A stretch of 52,346 bases of DNA, from contig NZ_AWUK01000052.1 in NCBI RefSeq assembly GCF_000499205.1, positions 1-52,346 of the forward strand, written 5' to 3'. A model generated the notes under the pieces. It was not told where the DNA came from. It made no database searches and saw nothing but the letters and a program-made list of their open reading frames with translations. This stretch comes from Paenibacillus sp. MAEPY2 (lineage in GTDB: Bacteria; Bacillota; Bacilli; Paenibacillales; Paenibacillaceae). Shown one piece after another: positions 25,384 to 33,671 of the stretch (position 1 is the stretch's first letter; each line of letters opens with the position of its first letter). A program made the translations under genes and the position numbers.

Positions 25384-28050
25384 TTAACCTTTCAGTTCCT
25401 TGATTCGTGCAATCACTTTATCCCGTTTATCGGAATAATCCGCTTGCTTGGCGCGCTCTTCCTCGATAACCTTGGCAGGAGCCTTGGCAACAAAGCCTTC
25501 GTTCGCCAGCTTTTTCTCCACACGGAGTACTTCGCCCTCAAGGTTCTGCAACTCTTTCTCCAGACGAGCCACTTCCTGATCAATATCAATAAGACCCGCC
25601 AGCGGCAAGTACAGCTCAGCCCCAGTAATGACAGCAGTCATTGCTTTATCCGGTGAGCTCAGATCCAGGCCGCTGTCGAACTCGGACGTATTACAGAAAC
25701 GTTTGATGTAATGGCTGTTGCGTTCAATGATGCTGGATGTCTCTGCGTTGTTCGCTTTCACCATCAATTCGATTTTCTTGCTCATAGGTACATTCACTTC
25801 TGCACGGATGTTTCGCACTGCACGGATGGTATCCATAAGCAGATTCATCTCGGCAACGGCTTCTGGGTTCTCAAATGCAGGATCATATACCGGCCAGGAA
25901 GCCAACGTGATCGTCTCTCCCTCATGCGGCAGATGCTGCCAGATTTCTTCCGAAATGTAAGGCATGAACGGATGAATCAGGCGCATGGTCTGATCCAGCA
26001 CATAAGCAAGCACCGATTGTGTTTTCTTCTTGGCAACCGGATCTTCCCCATAGAAGGACAACTTCGCAAACTCGATATACCAGTCACACAGGTCATCCCA
26101 AATAAAGTTATACAGCAAACGGCCTGTTTCTCCAAATTCATACGCTTCGATTAGACGCGTAATATCACGAGAAGTTTCGTTCAGGCGGTGCAAAATCCAG
26201 TAATCCGCTGTTCCAAGATCTCCACTAATATCGCGATCTTCATAGGTGAACCCTTCTAGATTCATCAGAGCGAAGCGTGATGCATTCCAGATTTTGTTCG
26301 CAAAGTTACGAGCCTGTTCCACACGCTCCCAGCGGAAACGGAGATCCTGCCCCGGAGTGCTGCTGGTAGAGATCATGTAACGCATAGCATCCGCGCCATA
26401 TTGCTCAATCACATCCAGCGGATCAACACCGTTGCCGAGCGATTTGGACATCTTGCGTCCGTCTGCATCACGAACAAGACCGTGCATCAGCACATCTTTG
26501 AACGGAACCTCTTCCGTGAACTCCAGAGCGGTAAAGATCATGCGCGCCACCCAGAAATAAATAATGTCATACCCTGTTACTAATACACTTGTCGGGTAAT
26601 AACGTTTCAGATCTTCTGTGTCTTCCGGCCAGCCTAATGTAGAGAACGGCCATAATGCGGAGCTGAACCATGTATCCAGAACGTCTTCATCCTGTCTCAG
26701 CTTACGCCCAGCGTATTCTGGGAGTGTCGTCGGATCTTCAGCAGATACAATAATTTCTCCAGTCTCCTCGTCATACCAGGCAGGAATACGGTGACCCCAC
26801 CATAATTGACGAGAGATACACCAGTCACGAACATTCTCGATCCAGTTCAGATACGTTTTCTCAAAACGATCCGGAACAAAACGAACCCCTTCACCGCTTT
26901 GTTGCTTCTCAATCGCTTTCTCCGCGAGCGGCTTCATCTCAACAAACCATTGTGTCGACAAATACGGCTCAACGACAGCTCCTGTCCGTTCGCTGTGTCC
27001 AACCTGATGCGTGTGATCCTCGATGTTGATCAATACGCCCAGTTCTTTCAGATCTGCAACGATTTGCTTGCGGCAGTCACTGCGATCCAGTCCCTGATAT
27101 TTGCCTGCGTCGGCATTCATCGTACCGGTCTCATCCATCACCGTAATCTGTGGCAGATCATGACGGAGACCCACTTCAAAGTCATTCGGATCATGAGCAG
27201 GCGTAATTTTCACGGCACCACTTCCGAAATCTTTATCTACATACTCATCTGCAATAACCGGAATTTCGCGTCCGATGATAGGCAGCACAAGCACCTTTCC
27301 AATCATATCTGCGTAACGCTCATCCTTCGGATGAACAGCAACTGCCGTATCTCCCAGCATCGTCTCCGGGCGAGTTGTCGCTACTGTGACATAACCACTT
27401 CCGTCTTTGAGCGGATAGCGCAGATGGTACAAGTGACCCTGAACTTCTTTATATTCAACCTCGATGTCGGACAATGCAGTCCGGTTCACCGGGTCCCAGT
27501 TAATAATTCGTTTGCCTCGATAAATGAGGCCTTTTTCATACAGTTGAACAAACACTTTACGCACAGCCTGAGATAAACCTTCGTCCAGCGTAAAACGTTC
27601 ACGCGTATAGTCGAGCGACAAGCCCATTTTGCCCCATTGCTGACGAATGGTTGTTGCATATTGGTCTTTCCAGTCCCATACTTTCTCCAGAAACTTTTCG
27701 CGTCCCAGATCATAACGAGTCAGACCTTCTTCACGCAATTTCTGCTCGACTTTGGTTTGGGTAGCAATCCCTGCATGGTCAGAACCCGGCAACCACAGTG
27801 CATCATAGCCCTGCATCCGCTTGGTACGAATCAGAATATCCTGCAGTGTGAAATCGAGCGCATGCCCGATATGGAGCATTCCGGTTACGTTCGGGGGTGG
27901 GATTACAATCGTATAAGGTTCAGCATCTTTACGCTGGCCTGCCTTGAAATATCCATTTTCCATCCAAGTGGAATACCATTTTTGTTCCGCAGCTTTAGGA
28001 TCATACGTGGTCGGCATTTCTGTTGCAGCTGAATTTTTTTGTTCAGACAT
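25384..28050 (-). CDS. valS: Valyl-tRNA synthetase
   Basis: An 888-residue class I synthetase charging tRNA-Val. It has the HIGH-type motif HIGHAL in PPPNVTGMLHIGHAL, an inserted editing domain (with TTRPETMLGDTAVAV), the KMSKS motif (GRKMSKSLGNG), an anticodon-binding domain and a C-terminal coiled coil (about 820-888). GGAGG precedes the ATG. A T-box leader controls it. Confidence 0.98.
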   Translation of the reverse strand: MSEQKNSAATEMPTTYDPKAAEQKWYSTWMENGYFKAGQRKDAEPYTIVIPPPNVTGMLHIGHALDFTLQDILIRTKRMQGYDALWLPGSDHAGIATQTKVEQKLREEGLTRYDLGREKFLEKVWDWKDQYATTIRQQWGKMGLSLDYTRERFTLDEGLSQAVRKVFVQLYEKGLIYRGKRIINWDPVNRTALSDIEVEYKEVQGHLYHLRYPLKDGSGYVTVATTRPETMLGDTAVAVHPKDERYADMIGKVLVLPIIGREIPVIADEYVDKDFGSGAVKITPAHDPNDFEVGLRHDLPQITVMDETGTMNADAGKYQGLDRSDCRKQIVADLKELGVLINIEDHTHQVGHSERTGAVVEPYLSTQWFVEMKPLAEKAIEKQQSGEGVRFVPDRFEKTYLNWIENVRDWCISRQLWWGHRIPAWYDEETGEIIVSAEDPTTLPEYAGRKLRQDEDVLDTWFSSALWPFSTLGWPEDTEDLKRYYPTSVLVTGYDIIYFWVARMIFTALEFTEEVPFKDVLMHGLVRDADGRKMSKSLGNGVDPLDVIEQYGADAMRYMISTSSTPGQDLRFRWERVEQARNFANKIWNASRFALMNLEGFTYEDRDISGDLGTADYWILHRLNETSRDITRLIEAYEFGETGRLLYNFIWDDLCDWYIEFAKLSFYGEDPVAKKKTQSVLAYVLDQTMRLIHPFMPYISEEIWQHLPHEGETITLASWPVYDPAFENPEAVAEMNLLMDTIRAVRNIRAEVNVPMSKKIELMVKANNAETSSIIERNSHYIKRFCNTSEFDSGLDLSSPDKAMTAVITGAELYLPLAGLIDIDQEVARLEKELQNLEGEVLRVEKKLANEGFVAKAPAKVIEEERAKQADYSDKRDKVIARIKELKG

Positions 28051-28085
28051 GTGTCATTCCTCCGTTACTTATTCATCATCGCCAA

Positions 28086-28388
28086 AAAACAAAAAAACCT
28101 TTCATCCATCAAAGGACGAAAGGTTAGCTTTCGCGGTACCACCTTTGTTTCACGCAGATAGAAAGACAGACTTCCCCTCCTACACTTACGTGACACTTCA
28201 AGCAGATAACGGCTGCGACCGGCCCATCCTACCTCAGGTATGAATGACTCATCCCTTGTATTCAAACAGGCAACTCCCGGGCGACTTCGATCAGTTGGTT
28301 CCTACGGAATTTCCCAGCGTTACAATCCCGCTCTCTGAAAGGTCATACTGTCTACTACTCCCGATCCACGTTGTTCTTCAAAAAACCT
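28086..28388 (-). promoter_or_regulatory. T-box riboswitch of valS (valine specifier GUC)
   Basis: About 300 nt of leader RNA on the minus strand. The canonical T-box AGGTGGTACCGCG is at about 28128-28142. Its UGGU would pair with an ACCA acceptor end, which fits an A discriminator base as in tRNA-Val. A terminator (28086-28125) pairs AACCTTTC with GAAAGGTT and is followed by a T-run. In Stem I the helices CGGG/CCCG and CAGT/ACTG enclose a loop with AGTAGTAGA on one side and GAAGTCG on the other, placing a GUC valine codon in the specifier position. Uncharged tRNA-Val should therefore favour read-through into valS. Confidence 0.93.
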
Positions 28389-28395
28389 AAACACA

Positions 28396-28424
28396 TCATA
28401 CCCTGCCCGTGCCCGATAGTCAAC
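28396..28424 (-). promoter_or_regulatory. valS promoter
   Basis: TATGAT (28396-28401) lies 17 bp from TTGACT (28419-28424) on the minus strand, about eight bases before the start of the T-box leader. Confidence 0.75.
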
Positions 28425-28476
28425 CTGACAACAGCGGAAAAAGCGCGCTGCAATGCAGGTTGAGGGCAGATAAAGC

Positions 28477-28507
28477 AAAAACCCGCCATCCTCAAGGGAT
28501 CACGGGT
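28477..28507 (-). terminator. Terminator after spoVID
   Basis: ACCCG..ATCC pairs with GGAT..CGGGT on the minus strand (28481-28507), followed by a T-rich tail. With the valS promoter and T-box leader it fills the 480-bp gap between spoVID and valS. Confidence 0.8.
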
Positions 28508-28534
28508 CGAAATGGACATTGAACCTACCTACAG

Positions 28535-30097
28535 TTAAGGGATATATAGAATCTGCCCTTCTTCCACAACCTGTTCGGATAATCGGTTATACAACTGGAG
28601 CTCTCTGGTACTTAACTGATATCGGTCTGCAATCGTATCCAGTGTCTCTTCACGCTGTACAATGCATAATTTCACCTTACGAAACGGGGTCTGATCCACA
28701 ATGGTGCCTAGAAACAGGTTCTTCCACTCTACATCATCAGGCTGATATGCTTCTTCCTGCAGTACTCCAGCGAGTGCCTCTTGCTCCCGTTCAGCTTCCG
28801 CCTCACGTGTCACTCTGCCAGAGGATAACAAGGAGGAGATACCTACGCCCTCTTCCTGTTTTGGTGCAGACTCTCTCTTGCTGCCAAAAGCAACCTTGAG
28901 CTCCGGCTTGTCTTCCGTTTCAGCCACAGGTTCAGGGATAAAGGCTTCTTTTTCATCAGCGGACTCATTGGTGTCCAATACTTCATGAGGTTTGTATTCT
29001 TCCAAAATTTCCGGTTCAGATGTTGCGAAGACATCCTGCCAGTTCTCCGACTGCGAACTTGCCGGGACATCTGCTACCGCCTGCTCCTCTTGTTTGGATT
29101 CAGATCGGGCAGATTCAAAATGCCAAACGTTCGGTGCTGCCGGTTCATCCGAAGGCTGTGAGTCCAATTTGGAATCGGCCTGCTCCGAGTTCCTTGAGTT
29201 CGTATGTAAGGTCTCGACGGAAGGCTCGGACCAAACTGACGACTCTTCAGCCAGAGGAAGCAGAGGCTCAGATTCAGGGTAAGAAGCCAACCTGTCGGCT
29301 GTCTCCGCCAAAAAAGACGAAACTGGAGAAGGCGTTTCGGATACATTCGGTTGCACTTCATCCTCTTTGTCCCTCAAGGACAAGGACTCTTCGTTTTCAG
29401 CAGATATTTGGCTTGGCTCCGCGTATCCAGCCCCTTGCTGCCAGTTCTGAAACTGCTGGGGAGAAGCTTGATATAGATGTGCCTGCTGCGACTCTTCTTC
29501 ATTCCGTGCCGTCTCATCTCCAGCAGAAGGATCAACGAATCCTTGACCGCCATAAGCAGGCTCTGCTGCACTCGTAAGCCCTTCCTCTTCGCTCCGTTGA
29601 AGCAGGTATTCCTGAGCAAATACATTGGGATCGCTCCCTGTCTGCTCCAGTTTAGCTGAACGGTCACTCTGCTGAGGGTCAGGCGAATGTACAACGGTAA
29701 ACTCATCTGCTGACCAGACCTGCGGCTCCTCCACCGGGAAGCCCTCAATGCCGCGAAGCGACAATACGCCTGTAATATTCAAACTTCGGTTGGATAACAA
29801 ATCGACATCAAAATTTTCAATCTCAATGGATATATCCTCAAGCGATCTTACCCGGTTCAGTGGCACCGTGATCTCCACCGGGATAAAATGTTTGAGTTCC
29901 TCCGAGATCTCGTTCTCTCCCCGATAAGCACCTGTTAGCAAAAGATGGCCTCGCAATGTCGCATGATCATCCTGACCTATCACCTGAATGCGAGGGTAAA
30001 GCTCAATTTCCTCCAATTCCTCAATCGCAGGGACTCCCTCTGACAAATGAACGCGCTCATAAATATCGAACCGCAAACCATAAGGTTGATTCAACAA
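28535..30097 (-). CDS. spoVID: SpoVID-like LysM spore morphogenetic protein
   Basis: A 520-residue protein with a conserved N-terminal domain (about 1-125; LRFDIYERVHLSEGVPAIEEL), a long acidic Ser/Glu/Pro-rich middle, and a C-terminal LysM domain (about 475-520). B. subtilis SpoVID has the same plan: it encases the forespore with coat and binds SafA and lipid II or peptidoglycan. The gene lies between hemL and valS as in Bacillus. GGAGG precedes the ATG. A sigma-E-like promoter is proposed upstream. Confidence 0.85.
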   Translation of the reverse strand: MLNQPYGLRFDIYERVHLSEGVPAIEELEEIELYPRIQVIGQDDHATLRGHLLLTGAYRGENEISEELKHFIPVEITVPLNRVRSLEDISIEIENFDVDLLSNRSLNITGVLSLRGIEGFPVEEPQVWSADEFTVVHSPDPQQSDRSAKLEQTGSDPNVFAQEYLLQRSEEEGLTSAAEPAYGGQGFVDPSAGDETARNEEESQQAHLYQASPQQFQNWQQGAGYAEPSQISAENEESLSLRDKEDEVQPNVSETPSPVSSFLAETADRLASYPESEPLLPLAEESSVWSEPSVETLHTNSRNSEQADSKLDSQPSDEPAAPNVWHFESARSESKQEEQAVADVPASSQSENWQDVFATSEPEILEEYKPHEVLDTNESADEKEAFIPEPVAETEDKPELKVAFGSKRESAPKQEEGVGISSLLSSGRVTREAEAEREQEALAGVLQEEAYQPDDVEWKNLFLGTIVDQTPFRKVKLCIVQREETLDTIADRYQLSTRELQLYNRLSEQVVEEGQILYIP

Positions 30098-30179
30098 AGG
30101 TGGCGTCCTCCTTTCGGCATATGTTCACCATGATCCTTCTCATGGGACTGATCCATGGTCCAAATCCTTCGTTACCCCA

Positions 30180-30208
30180 TCTATATGCCTTGAATGAGAT
30201 GAGCATGC
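30180..30208 (-). promoter_or_regulatory. Possible sigma-E promoter of spoVID
   Basis: GCATGCT (30202-30208) matches five of seven positions of the sigma-E -35. Fourteen bases downstream is CATATAGA (30180-30187), a fair -10. B. subtilis spoVID is sigma-E dependent. Confidence 0.35.
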
Positions 30209-30233
30209 CACCTTTTGTGCAAACCTTTCCGGT

Positions 30234-31142
30234 TTATTGGTCCTTGCCTTCACGTTGTGCCAGTTGTTCGAGATCCGCCGGCCAAGGGTCAGCCACTTCA
30301 ATTCGTAAGCCGGTCAGCGGATGGGTAAAACTCAGTGTCTCACCATGAAGCGCCTGTCGGCCAATCGAATCCTTTCTGCCCCCGTATAACTCATCCCCTA
30401 TGAGGGGGTGTCCTGCATAGCTTAAATGCACCCGAATCTGATGTGTGCGTCCTGTATCCAGTGTCAGCCGTACAAGAGTAGCTCTACCCCATACCTCCAC
30501 GATCTCTACATGGGTTACCGCTTCCTGCCCACCTTCCGAGACACGTCTGCGTTGCTTGTGATGCCTGTCCTTCCCGATCGGAGCATTAATCGTATTCAAC
30601 TCTGTGGATATCTGACCGCCTGCAATGGCGACATAATGGCGTCCAATGTCTTTACGCCGCATCGCTTCATCCAGTTTAGCGAGAGCAAAAGCATTTTTGG
30701 CATATAAAACAGGTCCTGTCGTGTCCTCGTCTAGACGATGAACATGGCGTACATTCGCCTGAATATTATTCATTTCGTAGTAGGAAGCTACCGCATGATC
30801 CAGCGTAATCGCTTGATCCGCACGGCTCCCATCGGGATGCAGCTTCATTCCGGCAGGTTTGTGCACAACCAGACAGAAATCATCCTCATACAAAACATCA
30901 ATATCCGCCCATCTGGACTCAACGTCAATCGGCTGAGACGCAAAAAGGGCCAGCCGAAGCCGGTCCCCTGCCAGTTGTATGCCCTGGTTCATCTTTAGCT
31001 GACGCAGCAATTTCTCCGGGAACTGAAGTTCAGACAGAAGCCATTGCTCTGCAGCCGCTTGTCTGTCTGAACTGCCTGTCACCACTTTGCCTGGCATCAG
31101 TTCAAGCCATTCCCCACGGCGTTTCCAACTTTTAATCGTCAT
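30234..31142 (-). CDS. RluA-family pseudouridine synthase
   Basis: A 302-residue RNA pseudouridine synthase. The family motif HRLDEDTTG (135-143) is present, with D138 the catalytic aspartate, plus the C-terminal GRTHQIRVHLSYAGHPLIGD segment. An N-terminal S4-like region precedes the catalytic domain. The target RNA cannot be told from the sequence. The ATG overlaps the hemL stop by four bases, so it is co-translated with the haem genes, a position not occupied by such a gene in B. subtilis. Confidence 0.88.
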   Translation of the reverse strand: MTIKSWKRRGEWLELMPGKVVTGSSDRQAAAEQWLLSELQFPEKLLRQLKMNQGIQLAGDRLRLALFASQPIDVESRWADIDVLYEDDFCLVVHKPAGMKLHPDGSRADQAITLDHAVASYYEMNNIQANVRHVHRLDEDTTGPVLYAKNAFALAKLDEAMRRKDIGRHYVAIAGGQISTELNTINAPIGKDRHHKQRRRVSEGGQEAVTHVEIVEVWGRATLVRLTLDTGRTHQIRVHLSYAGHPLIGDELYGGRKDSIGRQALHGETLSFTHPLTGLRIEVADPWPADLEQLAQREGKDQ

Positions 31143-32443
31143 AATGATTGAAGAGCCTTACGATTTGCCTCAATCGTATCGTCAATATCCTGCTCCGTAT
31201 GCACGCCAGAGACAAACATGCCTTCGTATTGAGAAGGGGCAACACTTACACCTTGATCAATCATGGCCGCAAAGTAACGACGGAATTGATCCAGGTTGCT
31301 TTCTTTGGCAATATCATAATTCGTAACGGGAACAGCACTGAAAAATGGACAAACCATTGAACCAACACGGTTAATCGTAATCGCGATGCCCGTCTCTGCT
31401 GCATTCTTTTCAAACCCAGCCTGCAAGCGTGCAGACAGTGTCTCCAAACGGTCATAGACCTCTGGCGTCAGCAATTTGAGCGTAGTATAACCTGCTGCCA
31501 TAGCCAGCGGATTGCCGCTCAATGTACCTGCCTGATAGATCGGTCCGGTTGGAGCAATCTGTTCCATCAAATCGCGTCTGCCGCCATAAGCGCCAACCGG
31601 AAGTCCGCCACCGATGACTTTACCCAAGCAGGTCAGGTCAGGTGTAACGCCGTATCTCCCCTGTGCACAGTTCAGTCCTACACGGAAACCGGTCATGACC
31701 TCGTCAAAAATGAGCAGGCTGCCGTATTGAGACGTCAAGCTGCGCAGGCCTTCAAGGAAGCCCGGAACAGGAGGCACAACGCCCATATTACCTGCAACAG
31801 GTTCCACAATGACGGCTGCCAGTTCTTCACCGTAACGTTCAAAAGCAAGCTTCACCGACTCCAGGTCATTGTATGGAACCGTAATCGTATTGATAGCCAC
31901 ACCTTCAGGAACACCCGGGCTGTCCGGCAGACCCAGTGTTGCTACGCCAGATCCTGCTTTGATCAGCAAGCTGTCGGCATGCCCGTGATAGGAGCCTTCA
32001 AACTTCAAAATTTTACTGCGTCCTGTTACCCCACGTGCCAGACGAATCGCACTCATCGTTGCTTCCGTACCGGAATTCACCATCCGCACAATATCGATCG
32101 AAGGCACTCGTTCACAGACGAGTTTTGCCATCTCTGTCTCCAGCAGCGTTGGCGCACCAAAGCTGGTTCCTTTAAGGGCTGTCTCACGCAAAGCTTCTAC
32201 AACATCAGGATGTGCATGTCCCATAATGAGCGGACCCCAGGATCCCACATAATCAATAAAAACATTGCCATCAATATCATAGATTTTGGAGCCTTCTCCG
32301 CGCTCTGCATAGATCGGGGTAAGCCCAACTGATTTGAACGCCCGAACCGGGCTGTTTACACCCCCAGGTATGTACTGTTTGGCTTCTTCAAATGCGCTGC
32401 GCGAGCGCTCATCATTACGACGAGTTCCTTGTTGTGCAGTCAT
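31139..32443 (-). CDS. hemL: Glutamate-1-semialdehyde 2,1-aminomutase
   Basis: Converts glutamate-1-semialdehyde to 5-aminolaevulinate, the second step of the C5 haem route. The 434-residue class III aminotransferase-like PLP enzyme has the lysine K275 in LGKVIGGGLPVGA and the YHGHADSLL and FDEVMTGFR motifs. The ATG at 32441-32443 is preferred over the one two codons upstream, which abuts the AAGGAGG ribosome binding site. Confidence 0.96.
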   Translation of the reverse strand: MTAQQGTRRNDERSRSAFEEAKQYIPGGVNSPVRAFKSVGLTPIYAERGEGSKIYDIDGNVFIDYVGSWGPLIMGHAHPDVVEALRETALKGTSFGAPTLLETEMAKLVCERVPSIDIVRMVNSGTEATMSAIRLARGVTGRSKILKFEGSYHGHADSLLIKAGSGVATLGLPDSPGVPEGVAINTITVPYNDLESVKLAFERYGEELAAVIVEPVAGNMGVVPPVPGFLEGLRSLTSQYGSLLIFDEVMTGFRVGLNCAQGRYGVTPDLTCLGKVIGGGLPVGAYGGRRDLMEQIAPTGPIYQAGTLSGNPLAMAAGYTTLKLLTPEVYDRLETLSARLQAGFEKNAAETGIAITINRVGSMVCPFFSAVPVTNYDIAKESNLDQFRRYFAAMIDQGVSVAPSQYEGMFVSGVHTEQDIDDTIEANRKALQSL

Positions 32444-32463
32444 GAACATCCTCCTTAGTGATG

Positions 32464-32497
32464 AGGCCCCTCCAAGCTTTATTGGAGGGGGCCTTTT
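32464..32497. other. Hairpin in the hemB-hemL gap
   Basis: A GC-rich stem (AGGCCCCTCCAA at 32464-32475 with its complement at 32482-32495, one bulged G) lies just upstream of the hemL ribosome binding site. A T-run follows on the plus strand only, so as a terminator it would face the plus strand, where no gene ends. On the hem transcript it is a leader hairpin. Confidence 0.55.
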
Positions 32498-32564
32498 ATA
32501 TATTTTGATAAATCATAATAAGTTTTGTTCATCCTAGCTGTTATTGAAGCAAGCTAATTACTTC

Positions 32565-33566
32565 TTATTTCTCTGCCAACCAGCGTGAAGCGTCTTTTCC
32601 GTAGTAGGTAATAATCATATCTGCACCCGCACGTTTCATACTCAGCAGAATTTCCATCGCCACTTTCTTCTCATCAATCCAGCCTTGAATTGCGGCTGCC
32701 TTCACCATGGCATACTCTCCACTTACATTGTAAGCAACCAGTGGAAGATCGAATTGGTCCTTGATCGTACGTATGACATCCAGATAGGAAAGCGAAGGCT
32801 TCACCATCAGCATGTCCGCTCCTTCAAGCACATCCGTTTCGGCTTCACGCAATGCTTCACGGGCGTTCGCCGGGTCCATCTGATACGACTTGCGATCTCC
32901 GAATTGCGGCGTAGAATCCGCAGCTTCGCGGAATGGACCGTAAAATGCCGACGCATATTTCACGGAGTAGGACATAATCGGAATGTGACTGAACCCATTC
33001 TCATCCAGTCCAGCACGGATCGCTTGAACGAATCCGTCCATCATGTTGGAAGGAGCAATAATGTCCGCGCCTGCCTTGGCCTGGGATACTGCCGTTTTCA
33101 CGAGCAGATCCAGCGACTCGTCGTTGAGAACATCTCCGCAAATGTGACCGTCCACTTCTACGGTATGCACCATGCCGCAATGACCATGATCCGTGAATTC
33201 ACACAGACAGGTATCAGCAACAACCAGCAGCTCAGGATACCAGGATTTAATCAGCTTCGTCGCTTCCTGTACAATGCCATCTTCCGCGAATCCAGACGAA
33301 CCGACACTGTCTTTGGTTTCGGGGATACCGAATAACAGCACAGCCGGAATACCCAACTCGGCAATCTCCTTCACTTCTTCCTGCAGACGATCCAGCGAGA
33401 AGCGGAATACGCCCGGCATGGATTTGATCTCGGATTTTACATTTTCACCATAAGTCACATAGATCGGTTGGATAAAGTCATCCACAGTCAAATGGGTCTC
33501 TCTCACCATATTTCGAATACCTGTGGATTGACGTAAACGGCGATGCCGTACAATTGGAAAACTCAT
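32565..33566 (-). CDS. hemB: Delta-aminolaevulinic acid dehydratase (porphobilinogen synthase)
   Basis: Condenses two 5-aminolaevulinates to porphobilinogen. The 333-residue protein is of the zinc-dependent type, with cysteines C120, C122 and C130 in the TCLCEFTDHGHCG motif. The two active-site lysines are K203 (YSVKYASAFYGP) and K256 (MVKPSLSYLD). GGGAGG precedes the ATG. A terminator-like hairpin separates it from the upstream hem genes. Confidence 0.97.
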   Translation of the reverse strand: MSFPIVRHRRLRQSTGIRNMVRETHLTVDDFIQPIYVTYGENVKSEIKSMPGVFRFSLDRLQEEVKEIAELGIPAVLLFGIPETKDSVGSSGFAEDGIVQEATKLIKSWYPELLVVADTCLCEFTDHGHCGMVHTVEVDGHICGDVLNDESLDLLVKTAVSQAKAGADIIAPSNMMDGFVQAIRAGLDENGFSHIPIMSYSVKYASAFYGPFREAADSTPQFGDRKSYQMDPANAREALREAETDVLEGADMLMVKPSLSYLDVIRTIKDQFDLPLVAYNVSGEYAMVKAAAIQGWIDEKKVAMEILLSMKRAGADMIITYYGKDASRWLAEK

Positions 33567-33600
33567 ATGTGTGAAACCTCCCTAAATAGTTATATAGTGC

Positions 33601-33643
33601 AAAAAGCGAAGCGCGCCGGTATCGTAATGATTCAGCACGCTTC
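33601..33643 (-). terminator. Terminator-like hairpin between cobA/hemD and hemB
   Basis: On the minus strand GAAGCG-T-GC pairs with GC-G-CGCTTC (33608-33616 with about 33635-33643), followed by GC and five T. The long loop and internal mismatch suggest partial termination inside the hem cluster. Confidence 0.55.
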
Positions 33644-33671
33644 ATCTGTCGATTGCGTTCAATTTATATGT

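Noticed and set aside
32464..32497. Plus-strand intrinsic terminator
   Set aside because: The hairpin with T-run faces the plus strand, but no plus-strand gene ends here. It is treated as a leader hairpin of hemL.
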